From Chitinophaga pinensis (GTDB lineage Bacteria > Bacteroidota > Bacteroidia > B-17B0 > Aurantibacillaceae), in NCBI GenBank assembly GCA_945887955.1, contig CAMCZO010000024.1, forward strand, positions 1 to 34,908: DNA of 34,908 bases. Reading direction: 5' to 3'. Positions 1 to 8,329 of the stretch are shown one piece after another (position 1 is the stretch's first letter; each line of letters begins with the position of its first letter). The notes under the pieces are model-generated. The model saw nothing but the letters and a program-made list of their open reading frames with translations. It was not told the DNA's origin and searched no databases. The position numbers and the translations under genes were made by a program.

Positions 1-1182
1 GAAGAGCGAAAAGAAATTGAAGATGTTTTATCTACAGGTATTTTGTTTCGTTTTAATCACGATGCTCAAAGAAACAACTTTTGGAAAGCAAAAGATTTTG
101 AAGCAGAAGTAATTAATATAACTCATGCTAAATATGCATTAGCTGTTTCTAATGGATCAGCAGCAATTATGGCAGCATTAGCAGCTTCTGGCATTGGAGT
201 GGGAGATGAAATCATTTGCCCGCCATTTACTTATATTGCCACCGTAGAAGCTATATTAATGTTAGGCGCCTTACCAGTTTTTGCTGAAATCGACGAGACC
301 CTTTGCTTAAGTGCCGAAGGAATTAAACAAGCAATTACTTCTAAAACAAAAGGCGTTTGTTTAGTTCATATGTGTGGCGGTAATGCCAATATGGACGAGA
401 TTATGGCAGTGATAAACCATCATAAACTTATTTTAGTTGAAGATGCAGGCCAAGCATTTGCCGCCTCCTATAAAGGAGTATATACAGGTTTATTTGGGAA
501 AGCCGGGGCTTACTCGTTTGATTTTTTTAAAATTGCAACAGCTGGCGAAGGTGGTATTTTTGTTACCAATGATGAAACTACTTTTAAATTAGCTGATAAT
601 TTTTGTGATCATGGGCACGACCACCAGGGTAATAATCGTGGTATGGAAAAACACCCGATAATTGGGTTTAATTTTAGAATAAGCGAATTACATGCTGCTG
701 TTGGTGTTGCTCAAACCCGTAAAGTGCCAAGTATTAGATTATATAATTTAAAAAATAAAACTTTTTTACAAAAACATTTATCAAAAACTAAAGGCATTAC
801 ATTTTCTAAATTAGGAGATGAACAAGGCGATTCGGCAACTTTTTTAAATTTATTGTTACCAAATAAAGATATCACAAGGCGTGTGGTAGACGAAATGAAT
901 AAAATAGGTTTAAGTGGATTTAATTATTGGTATACTAATATGTATCATTTTATTAATCAATGGGATCATATTAAAAATTTAAATACAGCTGCTAAATTAG
1001 CAATAGAGGTTTTGGGCGCTCCACAAGATTATAATAACCTTAACCTACCAAAATCACAAGAAGTTGTAGGAAGATTAATTTCTTTTGGCATTCGTTGTAC
1101 CTGGACTGAAGAACAAATGATAGAATTAACAACTAACATTTCTGCATGTGTAAATAAAGCACAACAATCAGTTATTTTTTAA
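1..1182 (+). CDS. DegT/DnrJ/EryC1/StrS-family PLP aminotransferase (5' partial)
   Basis: PLP-dependent sugar aminotransferase/dehydrase family, fold type I. The frame is open from base 1 (it begins EERKEIEDVLSTGILFRF), and the family normally has about 20-40 residues before this point, so the gene starts upstream of the window. The TTG at 43 is internal, not the start. Visible landmarks are the cofactor-binding segment SNGSAAIMAAL, the acidic motif VEDAGQAF with Asp codon 442-444, and the Schiff-base lysine in DFFKIATAGEGG (codon 529-531), followed by DHGHDH and the FNFRISELHAAVG segment usual in the family. Members transaminate nucleotide-linked keto-sugars or related cyclitols, mostly for cell-surface polysaccharide or antibiotic sugars. 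The particular substrate cannot be read from the sequence, and no sugar-pathway neighbour lies in the window. It ends at TAA 1180-1182 and is followed by a long AT-rich gap. Confidence 0.9.
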   Translation, partial: EERKEIEDVLSTGILFRFNHDAQRNNFWKAKDFEAEVINITHAKYALAVSNGSAAIMAALAASGIGVGDEIICPPFTYIATVEAILMLGALPVFAEIDETLCLSAEGIKQAITSKTKGVCLVHMCGGNANMDEIMAVINHHKLILVEDAGQAFAASYKGVYTGLFGKAGAYSFDFFKIATAGEGGIFVTNDETTFKLADNFCDHGHDHQGNNRGMEKHPIIGFNFRISELHAAVGVAQTRKVPSIRLYNLKNKTFLQKHLSKTKGITFSKLGDEQGDSATFLNLLLPNKDITRRVVDEMNKIGLSGFNYWYTNMYHFINQWDHIKNLNTAAKLAIEVLGAPQDYNNLNLPKSQEVVGRLISFGIRCTWTEEQMIELTTNISACVNKAQQSVIF

Positions 1183-1668
1183 TAAAATAATTAAACTTTA
1201 TTGATATTTTCATAAATTGATTGATTTTAATTCAAAATTACATCATGAATTTGACGACATTATACTCCATCAAAAAATTATTTTTTCTTTGTTTGAAAAG
1301 TACAGATTAATAGATAAAATTAATGAAATTGAAAATAAATAATATAAACACCTAAATTTATTTTTCGATCTGATTTTTTTAGGCGCAATAAATTCAAATT
1401 ATTTATACAAAAAACGCCCTATTTATTGTCCTAAAATGTTAAGATTGTTTTTAAAACAGAAACAAGTATTTGGAACAAATTTTTTAAATAATAATATTTT
1501 TATTAAAACTTAATATTAATTTTCTTAAAATTCGAAAAAACATCTGGTTTTATGAAAAAACAGTTGAATTAATTATTTATTGCAATTAAAAATTCAATAA
1601 TTAGTATTTTATACTAATTTAAAATAAAGTTTGTTTATATCTTTATTTTATTAAAATTATAGCTTGAT
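1183..1668. other. AT-rich gap with possible decayed coding frame
   Basis: There is no convincing intact gene. One plus-strand frame is unusually open: TTG 1217 to TAA 1340-1342 (41 residues), then, in the same frame, 56 further codons from 1343 to TAA 1511-1513. The predicted residues (for example FDDIILHQKIIFSLFEKY and KKRPIYCPKMLRLFLK) look protein-like but match no family I recognise. They may be a decayed gene or chance openness in AT-rich DNA. A -7-like element for the next gene lies at 1638-1645. Confidence 0.4.
1638..1645 (+). promoter_or_regulatory. -7-like element of the DUF4190-like lipoprotein gene
   Basis: TATCTTTA is close to the Bacteroidota -7 consensus TAnnTTTG and lies 23 bases before the ATG. 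No TTG is seen at the ideal 20-base distance, so support is weak. Confidence 0.3.
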
Positions 1669-2430
1669 ATGAAGATAAAAAAAATAATATTGTTGTTACC
1701 AATTCTAACTATATTTAGTTGTAGCCTTCAAAAAAGAAAATATCAGTCGGGCTATTTTTTAAGTTGGAATAAAAATAATTTATCTATTGCTAAAAATCAA
1801 AAGCAAAAACAATTTAATGTACAAAAAAACGAAATTAAATTTAACGAGATTTCTTTTGAAAAAGACATTACAACTTCTGCCAACAATAAAATAACTAAAA
1901 TTTTTAATAATACTATCAAAAATAATCCTGCAGTTCCTGATAGTTGTGATAAAATAATTCACAAAGATGGTACTGAAATTATGGCTAAGATTACTGAAAT
2001 TAATACCAGTGAAATACGTTATAAAAGATGTGACTTTATTGATGGACCAACTTTTGTTGAAAAACAAAATAAGGTATTTATGATAAAATACGCCAATGGT
2101 AAAAGCGAAATGTTTAAAACAGAAAAAGCTTTTGAAAATAATAATGGCAAAATTATTCAAGATAGCCAAAAAATTAATGATAAAGATAAAAAAACAAATA
2201 CTTCTTCCAAAGCCTCATTTATTTTTAGTATTTTAGGGTTTTATCCTCTTTTTATTTTGGGTTGGATTTTGGGTTTAATTTTTGGCGCATTAGCAAAAAA
2301 CGAAATAAAAAGCGAACCTAATAAATATAATAAAAAAAGCGAAAATTTTGCGAAAGCTGGTGTTGTAATTAGTGTAATTGGAATGATATTTTTATTCTTA
2401 ATGATATCAATAGCTTTAGGGGGTATTTAA
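1669..2430 (+). CDS. Lipoprotein with C-terminal DUF4190-like membrane hairpin
   Basis: 253 aa. Residues 1-17 form a lipoprotein signal peptide ending in a lipobox (LTIFSC, Cys18). The next segment, QKRKYQSGYFLSWNK, resembles a stretch common just after the lipidated Cys in Bacteroidota lipoproteins. Residues about 92-149 (CDKIIHKDGTEIMAKITEIN...FMIKYANGKSEMF) match a small domain common in this phylum that often precedes membrane segments. The C-terminus has two hydrophobic helices (about 183-208 and 229-250) joined by a charged loop (LAKNEIKSEPNKY), the DUF4190 pattern. The function is unknown. Combining an N-terminal lipid anchor with two C-terminal helices suggests an inner-membrane or envelope-spanning role (inference). 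The gene stands alone, convergent with the acyltransferase gene. Confidence 0.75.
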   Translation: MKIKKIILLLPILTIFSCSLQKRKYQSGYFLSWNKNNLSIAKNQKQKQFNVQKNEIKFNEISFEKDITTSANNKITKIFNNTIKNNPAVPDSCDKIIHKDGTEIMAKITEINTSEIRYKRCDFIDGPTFVEKQNKVFMIKYANGKSEMFKTEKAFENNNGKIIQDSQKINDKDKKTNTSSKASFIFSILGFYPLFILGWILGLIFGALAKNEIKSEPNKYNKKSENFAKAGVVISVIGMIFLFLMISIALGGI

Positions 2431-2488
2431 TAAATAAAAACATTTCGAAAGCAAATTACCACAAGGTATTTGGAACTTTAAAAATAGT

Positions 2489-3850
2489 TTATTGTTTTGG
2501 ACCATCGCGATAGGTCACAAATTCTTTTCTCGCTTTTTCTAATTCGTTAATAATAATTTCTCGTTCATTTATGAGTGAGGTTATAACTGTGGTTCGTTTG
2601 TAGAAGAGAGAGAAAATTTTCCAACTGCCACGAATTGACTTGAATTTTTTATAATAATAAAATGCAAATAAACCTGATATTGGTAAAGAAAGTCCGTAAG
2701 CCAATACATATATCCAATCATGCGTTAATTTATTTATAAGTAAAATTTGAAGTGTATAAAATAGTAGAAAGGTGAATGTGCCCATACTGTAAGCAATTGA
2801 TCCATGAAATTCGGGACGTTTTGAAAAACTACGCGCGCACCAAAATGGAATTCTAAATGGTAAGAAGTTATTTACGAAACCATAAATAAAAAATGGTGAG
2901 CCAAGTGTTAAAAAAAAGATTGAGAGAATGGTATCGAAAATAGGTTTCGTTTTTTTAACTCCTTTTATCAATTTATCATCTAGCGAAAGATTTTCAAGTT
3001 TATTTAAATAGGTACTTATTTTGTTTTTTAAATTCTCTACACGCTGAGGATCTTTTTCTAAAAAGTAATGAACCGAATCACTTATCTGCCTTGTTGTATT
3101 AAAATCGTGAGCCATAATTTTTGGTGAATGCCCAAGATCTTCTAATATTTGTGCTTTAAAAATGATTTCAATATTCGAAACAAGTTTATCCATTTCCGAA
3201 TCCTGAATGGCTATCACTTGAGCTTCTAAGCGATCACGGATGGCATCGGTAAGTGCATGAGCGGCTTTAAAGGTATCTTGTTTATACTGATCATAATAAT
3301 CAGAAACATTTATGGGCTTATCAATATTTATATACAAATCACTCTGAAATTTGTGAGGGTTAGAAAAATTCAAACCAATAGTTACGATCTTTACATCTAA
3401 CGAAAAATTATTTTCCGCTTCAGCTCCAAGGCAAATACGAGCAGCTCCCGATTGAATTTTTTTGATCTTACGTTCTGTTAATGAAATTCCTTCGGGGAAG
3501 GCGAGGATAGCTCCACCTTTTGCAAAATGCATATAACATTTCGAAAACACTTCTTTGTTCTTATTAGTTAATTCAGGAGTTTCATGACTTCTATAAATCG
3601 GTATAATATTGAGATGTGGTAATAACCATTTCAAGAATGGATTTTGAAATAGCACCCCTTTGGCTAACATAAATAACGGACGTTTAGTAATTGTAACAAT
3701 TACCATAGGATCCATAAATGCGCTTGGGTGATTGGCTGCTAAAAATACTGGTCCATTTTTAGGGATATTCTCCAGGCCGTTTATCTGTAAGTTTCTAAAA
3801 TAAAACTTGTTGGTGATGCGAAAAAGGAAACGTAAGATTTGATAAAACAT
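2489..3850 (-). CDS. 1-acyl-sn-glycerol-3-phosphate acyltransferase family protein
   Basis: 453 aa, ATG at 3850. The N-terminal 210 residues are a PlsC-type glycerolipid acyltransferase domain: motif I NHPSAFMDP with the HX4D catalytic pair His41/Asp47, a motif II-like IPIYRS (about 82-87) and motif III FPEGIS with Glu119. The family transfers an acyl chain to lysophosphatidate or related acceptors at the inner membrane. It is longer than plain PlsC (about 240 aa): the C-terminal half carries hydrophobic segments around 305-330 and 350-400 and a basic tail, as in many Bacteroidota acyltransferases of uncertain acceptor, so the exact substrate is not assignable. It is transcribed in the same direction as the dead transporter stump just upstream (3874-3969) and may once have been its operon partner. 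Confidence 0.85.
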   Translation of the reverse strand: MFYQILRFLFRITNKFYFRNLQINGLENIPKNGPVFLAANHPSAFMDPMVIVTITKRPLFMLAKGVLFQNPFLKWLLPHLNIIPIYRSHETPELTNKNKEVFSKCYMHFAKGGAILAFPEGISLTERKIKKIQSGAARICLGAEAENNFSLDVKIVTIGLNFSNPHKFQSDLYINIDKPINVSDYYDQYKQDTFKAAHALTDAIRDRLEAQVIAIQDSEMDKLVSNIEIIFKAQILEDLGHSPKIMAHDFNTTRQISDSVHYFLEKDPQRVENLKNKISTYLNKLENLSLDDKLIKGVKKTKPIFDTILSIFFLTLGSPFFIYGFVNNFLPFRIPFWCARSFSKRPEFHGSIAYSMGTFTFLLFYTLQILLINKLTHDWIYVLAYGLSLPISGLFAFYYYKKFKSIRGSWKIFSLFYKRTTVITSLINEREIIINELEKARKEFVTYRDGPKQ

Positions 3851-3873
3851 AATTAAACAATTTAGTTTTAGAA

Positions 3874-3969
3874 TTAGTTAAAATAGTAGGCTGGAAAAAC
3901 AGAGTTTGTCCAATCATAAATTGTCCACACTTTGATGATTTTTTTGTCGTCTTTTAAAATAGATTGCAT
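3874..3969 (-). pseudogene. 5' remnant of an Atg22/UMF1-type MFS transporter gene
   Basis: An ATG at 3969 opens 31 codons ending at TAA 3874-3876. The peptide contains KDDKKIIKVWTIYDWTNSVF, which resembles the conserved N-terminus of UMF1/Atg22-like major-facilitator transporters (typically ...INAWCMYDWANSVY... before the first membrane helix). The reading stops in helix 1, and no continuation is visible in the 23 bases before the acyltransferase start at 3850, so roughly 400 codons are missing. I read it as a truncated gene stump left by deletion. The family call rests on memory of the YDWxNSVY signature, not on a search. Confidence 0.6.
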
Positions 3970-3985
3970 AAGTTAAGCTTAAATG

Positions 3986-4906
3986 TTATGGTTTCTTTTC
4001 TAAATTGAATCTGTAAAGCAAAGTCCCTTGAAATATCATGCCATTTGAAAAATTAGTATTTAGTTGTTGGCGTTTACCTCCAATAAATGTAGCCGGCAAT
4101 CCAAATGTTACTTTGTCGCCTTCATCAAATACGTTGTAGGTTCTTCCAATTGATTGACCAACTTTTATGGTAATACTTATGTTTTTAGTGGCATTAAATT
4201 TTAAGTAAGCATACAATTCATTAGTGGAACGGGCAATATAAGTGCTTTTAAATGATGGGGTAACATCAGTTAAATGATAAGAACGTATTTGCCCGTTGAA
4301 ATTTAATCCAAAATTTATAAATGGAATTAATTTGTAATTCACATCGGCTTGTAAAGGCAACATGATGTTTGTTTCAAATTTTTTATTTGGACTTAAATAA
4401 TACATTCCTATCATTGGCACAAAAAACGGACCAAATAATTCGGAGTTATAATACAAACCAAATTTAAAATTTTTATTATCGCTCTTTTTGTATTTCATGA
4501 TACCAATAGCACCAAACTGAATATCTTTTCCTGAGATACTTTTATAATCGGAAGCGATTTTAGGCAGAAGAACGGCAGTTGCTGACCATCGATCGTTAAT
4601 TAATTTATTCGCGCCAACTTTAAGTGTAGTTGAACCAAATGTTTTTACATTGCCATCTTCAAATAATTTGGTTTGAATGTTTTCATAAATCAGTCCAGAA
4701 ATTAAACTAGTCTTTTCATTTAATTTAATTGGGATAGTAAAATCTAACATTAGTTCATTCACTTGTGTTTTTGATGAACTTGAATCAAAAGTATTTAAAT
4801 TCGTTGTGTTTAAATTAAGTTTTAATAAATCAACATAGTTTTGAGAAAAAATAAAAATTGTATTTAAACAATATAATAAAATTAATATACTTCTATTTAT
4901 TTTCAT
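3986..4906 (-). CDS. Outer-membrane beta-barrel protein, DUF6268-like
   Basis: 306 aa, ATG at 4906. A signal peptide (residues 1-21) ends ...IFIFSQ, the usual Bacteroidota cleavage context just before Gln. The rest alternates short hydrophobic and polar stretches, rich in aromatic strand ends, consistent with a 10-12 strand barrel: LMLDFTIPIKL, TSLISGLIYENI, FKFGLYYNSELFGPFF, MFQ-type terminal strand GTLLYRFNLEKKP. The ending on a strand with a near-terminal aromatic is typical of outer-membrane insertion. The pattern resembles the DUF6268 family of unknown function. Residues that would suggest a substrate or enzyme activity are not visible. It is transcribed away from rpsO behind a 789-base non-coding gap. 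Confidence 0.65.
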   Translation of the reverse strand: MKINRSILILLYCLNTIFIFSQNYVDLLKLNLNTTNLNTFDSSSSKTQVNELMLDFTIPIKLNEKTSLISGLIYENIQTKLFEDGNVKTFGSTTLKVGANKLINDRWSATAVLLPKIASDYKSISGKDIQFGAIGIMKYKKSDNKNFKFGLYYNSELFGPFFVPMIGMYYLSPNKKFETNIMLPLQADVNYKLIPFINFGLNFNGQIRSYHLTDVTPSFKSTYIARSTNELYAYLKFNATKNISITIKVGQSIGRTYNVFDEGDKVTFGLPATFIGGKRQQLNTNFSNGMIFQGTLLYRFNLEKKP

Positions 4907-5695
4907 TTAAATTTATTTATGATAGTTATTTTTTAAAATGTTTTATGTTGTTTTCATAAATCTTAACTATCTTCATATTTTGAAGGTATCATTAAATTTA
5001 ATTAGATATCAATCATTTCCATTTTTTGAATAAATAAAAACTATAAGTAAAAAAGCAATAATTAGTTTTTTTTAAATATTGAATGCTCATTAAAATTTTA
5101 TTGCTTTAAGATTGATTTTTTATATATTTTTTTTTGGTATGAATACTAATAGATTATAAAGTTAGGTTAACCAATAATGAATTAATAATTACTTATTAAA
5201 ACCCATTTTATATTATAATTAAAAGATGCAATTCTGGAGTATAAAAAATTGAAACTAAGGGGAAGCTAATCTATTTCATTACTCATATTTAATTTTTAGT
5301 AATAACTGCAAGTTTTAATAACACGAAAAAGTAAATATTGCAAATTATTTATAAATCTATCAGATAAGCATTTACACTTCCATATTCTTGTTCGAACTAA
5401 AATAAAATCAAATTCATGAAGCTGGACATAACTTTCAAATGAGAAAATCAAACAAAATCTTAAAATACATATAGTCTATTTTTGATTGGCACTAAAATAT
5501 TAAGGCTTATTCTTATAAAAAAAGGAAGGTGATTTTGTTTCGCAAAACAAATGGAACTTCGAATTAAATAATGTCTTTCTGTTATTTATTTATTAAAATC
5601 TGAACGTTTAATAGGTTATTGATATAAAATCAAAAATATATTTTGCGTTTTATCTAAAATTAGGCTATATTTGTAGCCTTATAAAAAGACATACA
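4907..5695. other. 789-base non-coding gap
   Basis: Very AT-rich, with stop codons close together in all frames I read. No gene, tRNA or obvious gene remnant was seen. It holds the divergent promoters of the barrel gene and rpsO; only the rpsO promoter (5643-5673) is clear. A small imperfect hairpin (7-base arms TTTGTTT/AAACAAA) lies near 5535-5551 and has no obvious role. Confidence 0.6.
5643..5673 (+). promoter_or_regulatory. rpsO promoter (TTG-N20-TATATTTG)
   Basis: TTG at 5643-5645 and TATATTTG at 5666-5673 are separated by exactly 20 bases, an exact match to the Bacteroidota housekeeping-sigma consensus TTG-N19/20-TAnnTTTG. The ATG of rpsO follows 22 bases after the -7 element. Confidence 0.8.
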
Positions 5696-5965
5696 ATGTA
5701 TTTATCATCTCAAGTAAAAAAAGACATTTTTAAAAAACACGGTGGAACTGAAAAAAACACTGGAAGTTCTGAGTCTCAAGTTGCATTATTTACAATGCGC
5801 ATTGACCATCTAACAGGCCATTTAAAGAAAAACAAAAAAGATTTTGGAACGCAACGTTCTTTATTAAATTTAGTAGGTAAACGACGTGCTTTATTAGATT
5901 ATTTGAAAAAGAATGATTTAATGCGTTACCGTGCTATTATAAAAACATTAGATATCCGTAAATAA
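5696..5965 (+). CDS. rpsO: 30S ribosomal protein S15
   Basis: 89 aa, the normal length. S15 is a primary 16S rRNA binder of the small-subunit platform. The diagnostic helical segments are present: GGTEKNTGSSESQVALFTMR near residues 16-35 (rRNA contact), then HLTGHLKKNKKDFGTQRSL and LVGKRRALLDYLKKNDLMRY. It is followed after a terminator by pnp, the rpsO-pnp order seen in many bacteria. In E. coli S15 also represses its own mRNA; no equivalent pseudoknot could be identified here. Confidence 0.98.
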   Translation: MYLSSQVKKDIFKKHGGTEKNTGSSESQVALFTMRIDHLTGHLKKNKKDFGTQRSLLNLVGKRRALLDYLKKNDLMRYRAIIKTLDIRK

Positions 5966-5992
5966 TTTTCGGATTAAATTTATAGAACAGGG

Positions 5993-6026
5993 GGCATTTC
6001 GAAAATTAATTCGAAGTGCCTTTTTT
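5993..6026 (+). terminator. Intrinsic terminator/attenuator between rpsO and pnp
   Basis: Arms GGCATTTCGAA (5993-6003) and TTCGAAGTGCC (6010-6020) pair over 11 positions with one G-U, with loop AATTAA and six Ts after the stem. It lies 27 bases after the rpsO stop and 64 bases before pnp, so pnp either receives read-through from rpsO or has its own promoter. Confidence 0.8.
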
Positions 6027-6056
6027 ATTAAAATATTAAACAATTAGTATAAATCC

Positions 6057-6075
6057 GTTTCGAAAACGTCGAAAC
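6057..6075 (+). promoter_or_regulatory. Hairpin in the pnp leader
   Basis: GTTTCGA (6057-6063) and TCGAAAC (6069-6075) form a perfect 7-base stem with loop AAACG, ending 15 bases before the pnp ATG. There is no T tract, so it is not a terminator. PNPase in E. coli autoregulates through a leader stem-loop cleaved by RNase III; a similar role here is inference only. Confidence 0.45.
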
Positions 6076-6090
6076 ATAAAATAAAAAAAA

Positions 6091-8223
6091 ATGTCACAAA
6101 TAGGAACAACACACAGTTTTGATATTGGCGATGGCCGAATCATTTCATTAGAAACAGGCAAATTAGCTAAACAAGCTGATGGTTCAGTAGTAGTAAGATT
6201 AGGTAACACCATGATTTTAGCAACTATAGTTAGTAATAAAGATGCAAAAGAAGGTATTGACTTTTTACCTTTAACTGTTGATTATCAAGAAAAATATGCC
6301 TCTACAGGCCGTTTTCCTGGTGGATTTTTTAAACGCGAAGCTAAATTATCTGATTACGAAGTTTTAATTTCTCGTATAGTTGATCGTGCTTTACGCCCTC
6401 AATTTCCTGAAGATTATCATTCTGATACACAATTAATGTTATCATTAATTTCATCTGATAAAGAAAATATACCTGATGCATTAGTAGGTTTAGCAGCTTC
6501 TGCAGCTATTGCGGTGAGCGATATTCCTTTTAATGGTCCTATCAGCGAAGTTCGTGTGGCAAAAATTGATGGTAAACTTGTTATTAATCCAACAAAATCT
6601 CAATTAATTGGCAATACTCTTGAAATGATTGTTGCCGCTTCTGCTACTGATATTGGAATGGTAGAGGGCGAAATGAGTGAAGTAAGCGAAGCTGAAATGC
6701 TTGAAGCAATTAAATTTGCTCACGAAGCTATTAAAATACAAATTAAAGCGATAAACGATTTTGCAGCCAAAGCAGGTGTTAAGCCAAAAAGAGAATATAA
6801 TCACGAAACTAATGATGCAGATCTTAAGGCCAAAGTAATGAAGGAAACTTACGATGCTGTTTATGCTGCCGCTAAAAAACTTGATCCAAATAAAAATAAT
6901 AGAAAAGCTAATTTTAAAGCTCCTTTAGAAGAATTTAAAAAACAATATTCGCCTGAAGAATTAAAAGAAAAAGAAAGCCTAATAAACAAATACTACCATG
7001 AAGTTGAATATGTTGCCGTTCGTAGGTTAGCAATTGATGAAAAAGTACGTTTAGATGGTAGAAAAACAACAGACATCCGTCCTATTTGGGCCGAAGTAGG
7101 TTACTTGCCTACTCCACACGGAAGTGCAGTATTTACTCGTGGTGAAACTCAGTCACTTACAACAGTTACTTTAGGTACTCCTTTAGATAAATTACGAATT
7201 GATGGCGCATTTAATACTGGAGAAGAAACATTTATTTTACATTACAATTTCCCTGGTTTTAGTACCGGCGAAGCTAAGCCTAATCGCGGCGTTGGACGAC
7301 GTGAGGTAGGACATGGTAATTTAGCTCTTCGGGCTTTAAAAAAAGTAGTACCGATGGATACAGGATACACAATTCGGATTGTAAGCGATATTTTAGAAAG
7401 TAATGGATCTTCTAGTATGGCAACCGTTTGTGCTGGAACATTAGCCTTAATGGATGCAGGTGTTAAAATTAAAAAACCTGTTGCAGGAATTGCTATGGGT
7501 TTAATAACCGACGAAAAAGGTAATTATGCAATTTTATCAGATATTTTAGGAGACGAAGACCATTTAGGTGATATGGACTTTAAAGTATGTGGTACTAAAG
7601 ATGGAATTACTGCTGTTCAAATGGACTTAAAAGTAAATGGCTTACCTTACGAAGTTATGGAAAAAGCGATGGAGCAAGCTAAGCAAGGTCGTTTGCATAT
7701 TATGAACGAAATGTTAAAAGCATTAGATTCACCTCGTGCTGATTATAAAGAACATGCCCCTCGTTTTGAACGAATTGTTATAGCTGGAGAATTTATAGGA
7801 GCAATTATTGGCCCAGGAGGAAAAGTAATTCAAGAAATGCAAAAATCAACTAATACTACAATTGTGATTACCGAAGAAGGAAAAAATGGTATTGTAGAAA
7901 TTTTTGGAACCAATCTTACAGATGTAACCGCTGCTAAAGCTCGTGTTAAAGGAATTGTTGCTGTTCCAGAATTAGGAGATATATATCAAGCTAAAGTTAA
8001 AACAATTATGCCCTATGGTGCTTTTGTTGAAATTATGCCAGGTAAAGATGGCTTACTTCACATTAGTGAATATGATTGGAAACGAATCGATACATTAGAA
8101 GGTGTTTTAAAAGAAGGTGATATTATTGAGGTAAAATATGTAGGCGATGACCCTAAAACTAAAAAAATTAAATTAAGCCGTAAAGCACTTCTTCCAAAAC
8201 CAGAAGGAGTTTCTGAAAAATAA
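6091..8223 (+). CDS. pnp: Polyribonucleotide nucleotidyltransferase (PNPase)
   Basis: 710 aa, full length. It degrades RNA 3'-5' by phosphorolysis (RNA + Pi to nucleoside diphosphates) as a ring-shaped trimer in the cytoplasm. Two RNase PH domains are present: the first contains [12 protein letters not shown] (about 73-84), the second [13 protein letters not shown], the [11 protein letters not shown] segment and [16 protein letters not shown] domain with the [10 protein letters not shown] loop starts near residue 565, followed by an S1 domain (about 628-705; [25 protein letters not shown]). It lies downstream of rpsO behind a terminator and ends at a strong terminator of its own. Confidence 0.98.
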   Translation: MSQIGTTHSFDIGDGRIISLETGKLAKQADGSVVVRLGNTMILATIVSNKDAKEGIDFLPLTVDYQEKYASTGRFPGGFFKREAKLSDYEVLISRIVDRALRPQFPEDYHSDTQLMLSLISSDKENIPDALVGLAASAAIAVSDIPFNGPISEVRVAKIDGKLVINPTKSQLIGNTLEMIVAASATDIGMVEGEMSEVSEAEMLEAIKFAHEAIKIQIKAINDFAAKAGVKPKREYNHETNDADLKAKVMKETYDAVYAAAKKLDPNKNNRKANFKAPLEEFKKQYSPEELKEKESLINKYYHEVEYVAVRRLAIDEKVRLDGRKTTDIRPIWAEVGYLPTPHGSAVFTRGETQSLTTVTLGTPLDKLRIDGAFNTGEETFILHYNFPGFSTGEAKPNRGVGRREVGHGNLALRALKKVVPMDTGYTIRIVSDILESNGSSSMATVCAGTLALMDAGVKIKKPVAGIAMGLITDEKGNYAILSDILGDEDHLGDMDFKVCGTKDGITAVQMDLKVNGLPYEVMEKAMEQAKQGRLHIMNEMLKALDSPRADYKEHAPRFERIVIAGEFIGAIIGPGGKVIQEMQKSTNTTIVITEEGKNGIVEIFGTNLTDVTAAKARVKGIVAVPELGDIYQAKVKTIMPYGAFVEIMPGKDGLLHISEYDWKRIDTLEGVLKEGDIIEVKYVGDDPKTKKIKLSRKALLPKPEGVSEK

Positions 8224-8239
8224 AGAATCTTAAACTTAA

Positions 8240-8269
8240 AAAAAAAACACTCAATTGAGTGTTTTTTTT
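8240..8269 (+). terminator. Intrinsic terminator after pnp
   Basis: Perfect palindrome centred between 8254 and 8255: a run of As, ACACTCAATTGAGTGT, then eight Ts. It starts 17 bases after the pnp stop. Confidence 0.85.
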
Positions 8270-8329
8270 ATTAATATATAATCAAAAATAAATCCAAAAA
8301 AAAGAATAAATTTTACCAAAAAAAATCAC

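Noticed and set aside
43..45. TTG at 43 as the start of the aminotransferase
   Set aside because: The frame is open and family-like upstream to base 1, so the start lies outside the window.
1381..1426. Weak inverted repeat GGCG...CGCC after the aminotransferase, considered as a terminator
   Set aside because: Only four paired G/C bases, a long loop and no T tract.
1780..2169. Long open frame antisense to the DUF4190-like lipoprotein gene (129 codons)
   Set aside because: It is Phe/Asn/Ile-rich with no domain, signal or promoter, and is explained as the complement of Lys/Asn-rich codons in the real gene.
2446..2457. 12-base match CGAAAGCAAATT at 2446-2457 and 33314-33325
   Set aside because: Too short to mean much in AT-rich DNA; both copies follow gene ends but the flanks differ.
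5535..5551. Small hairpin in the gap before rpsO, considered as an operator or terminator
   Set aside because: A short A/T-rich stem with no T tract and no relation to a gene end or promoter.
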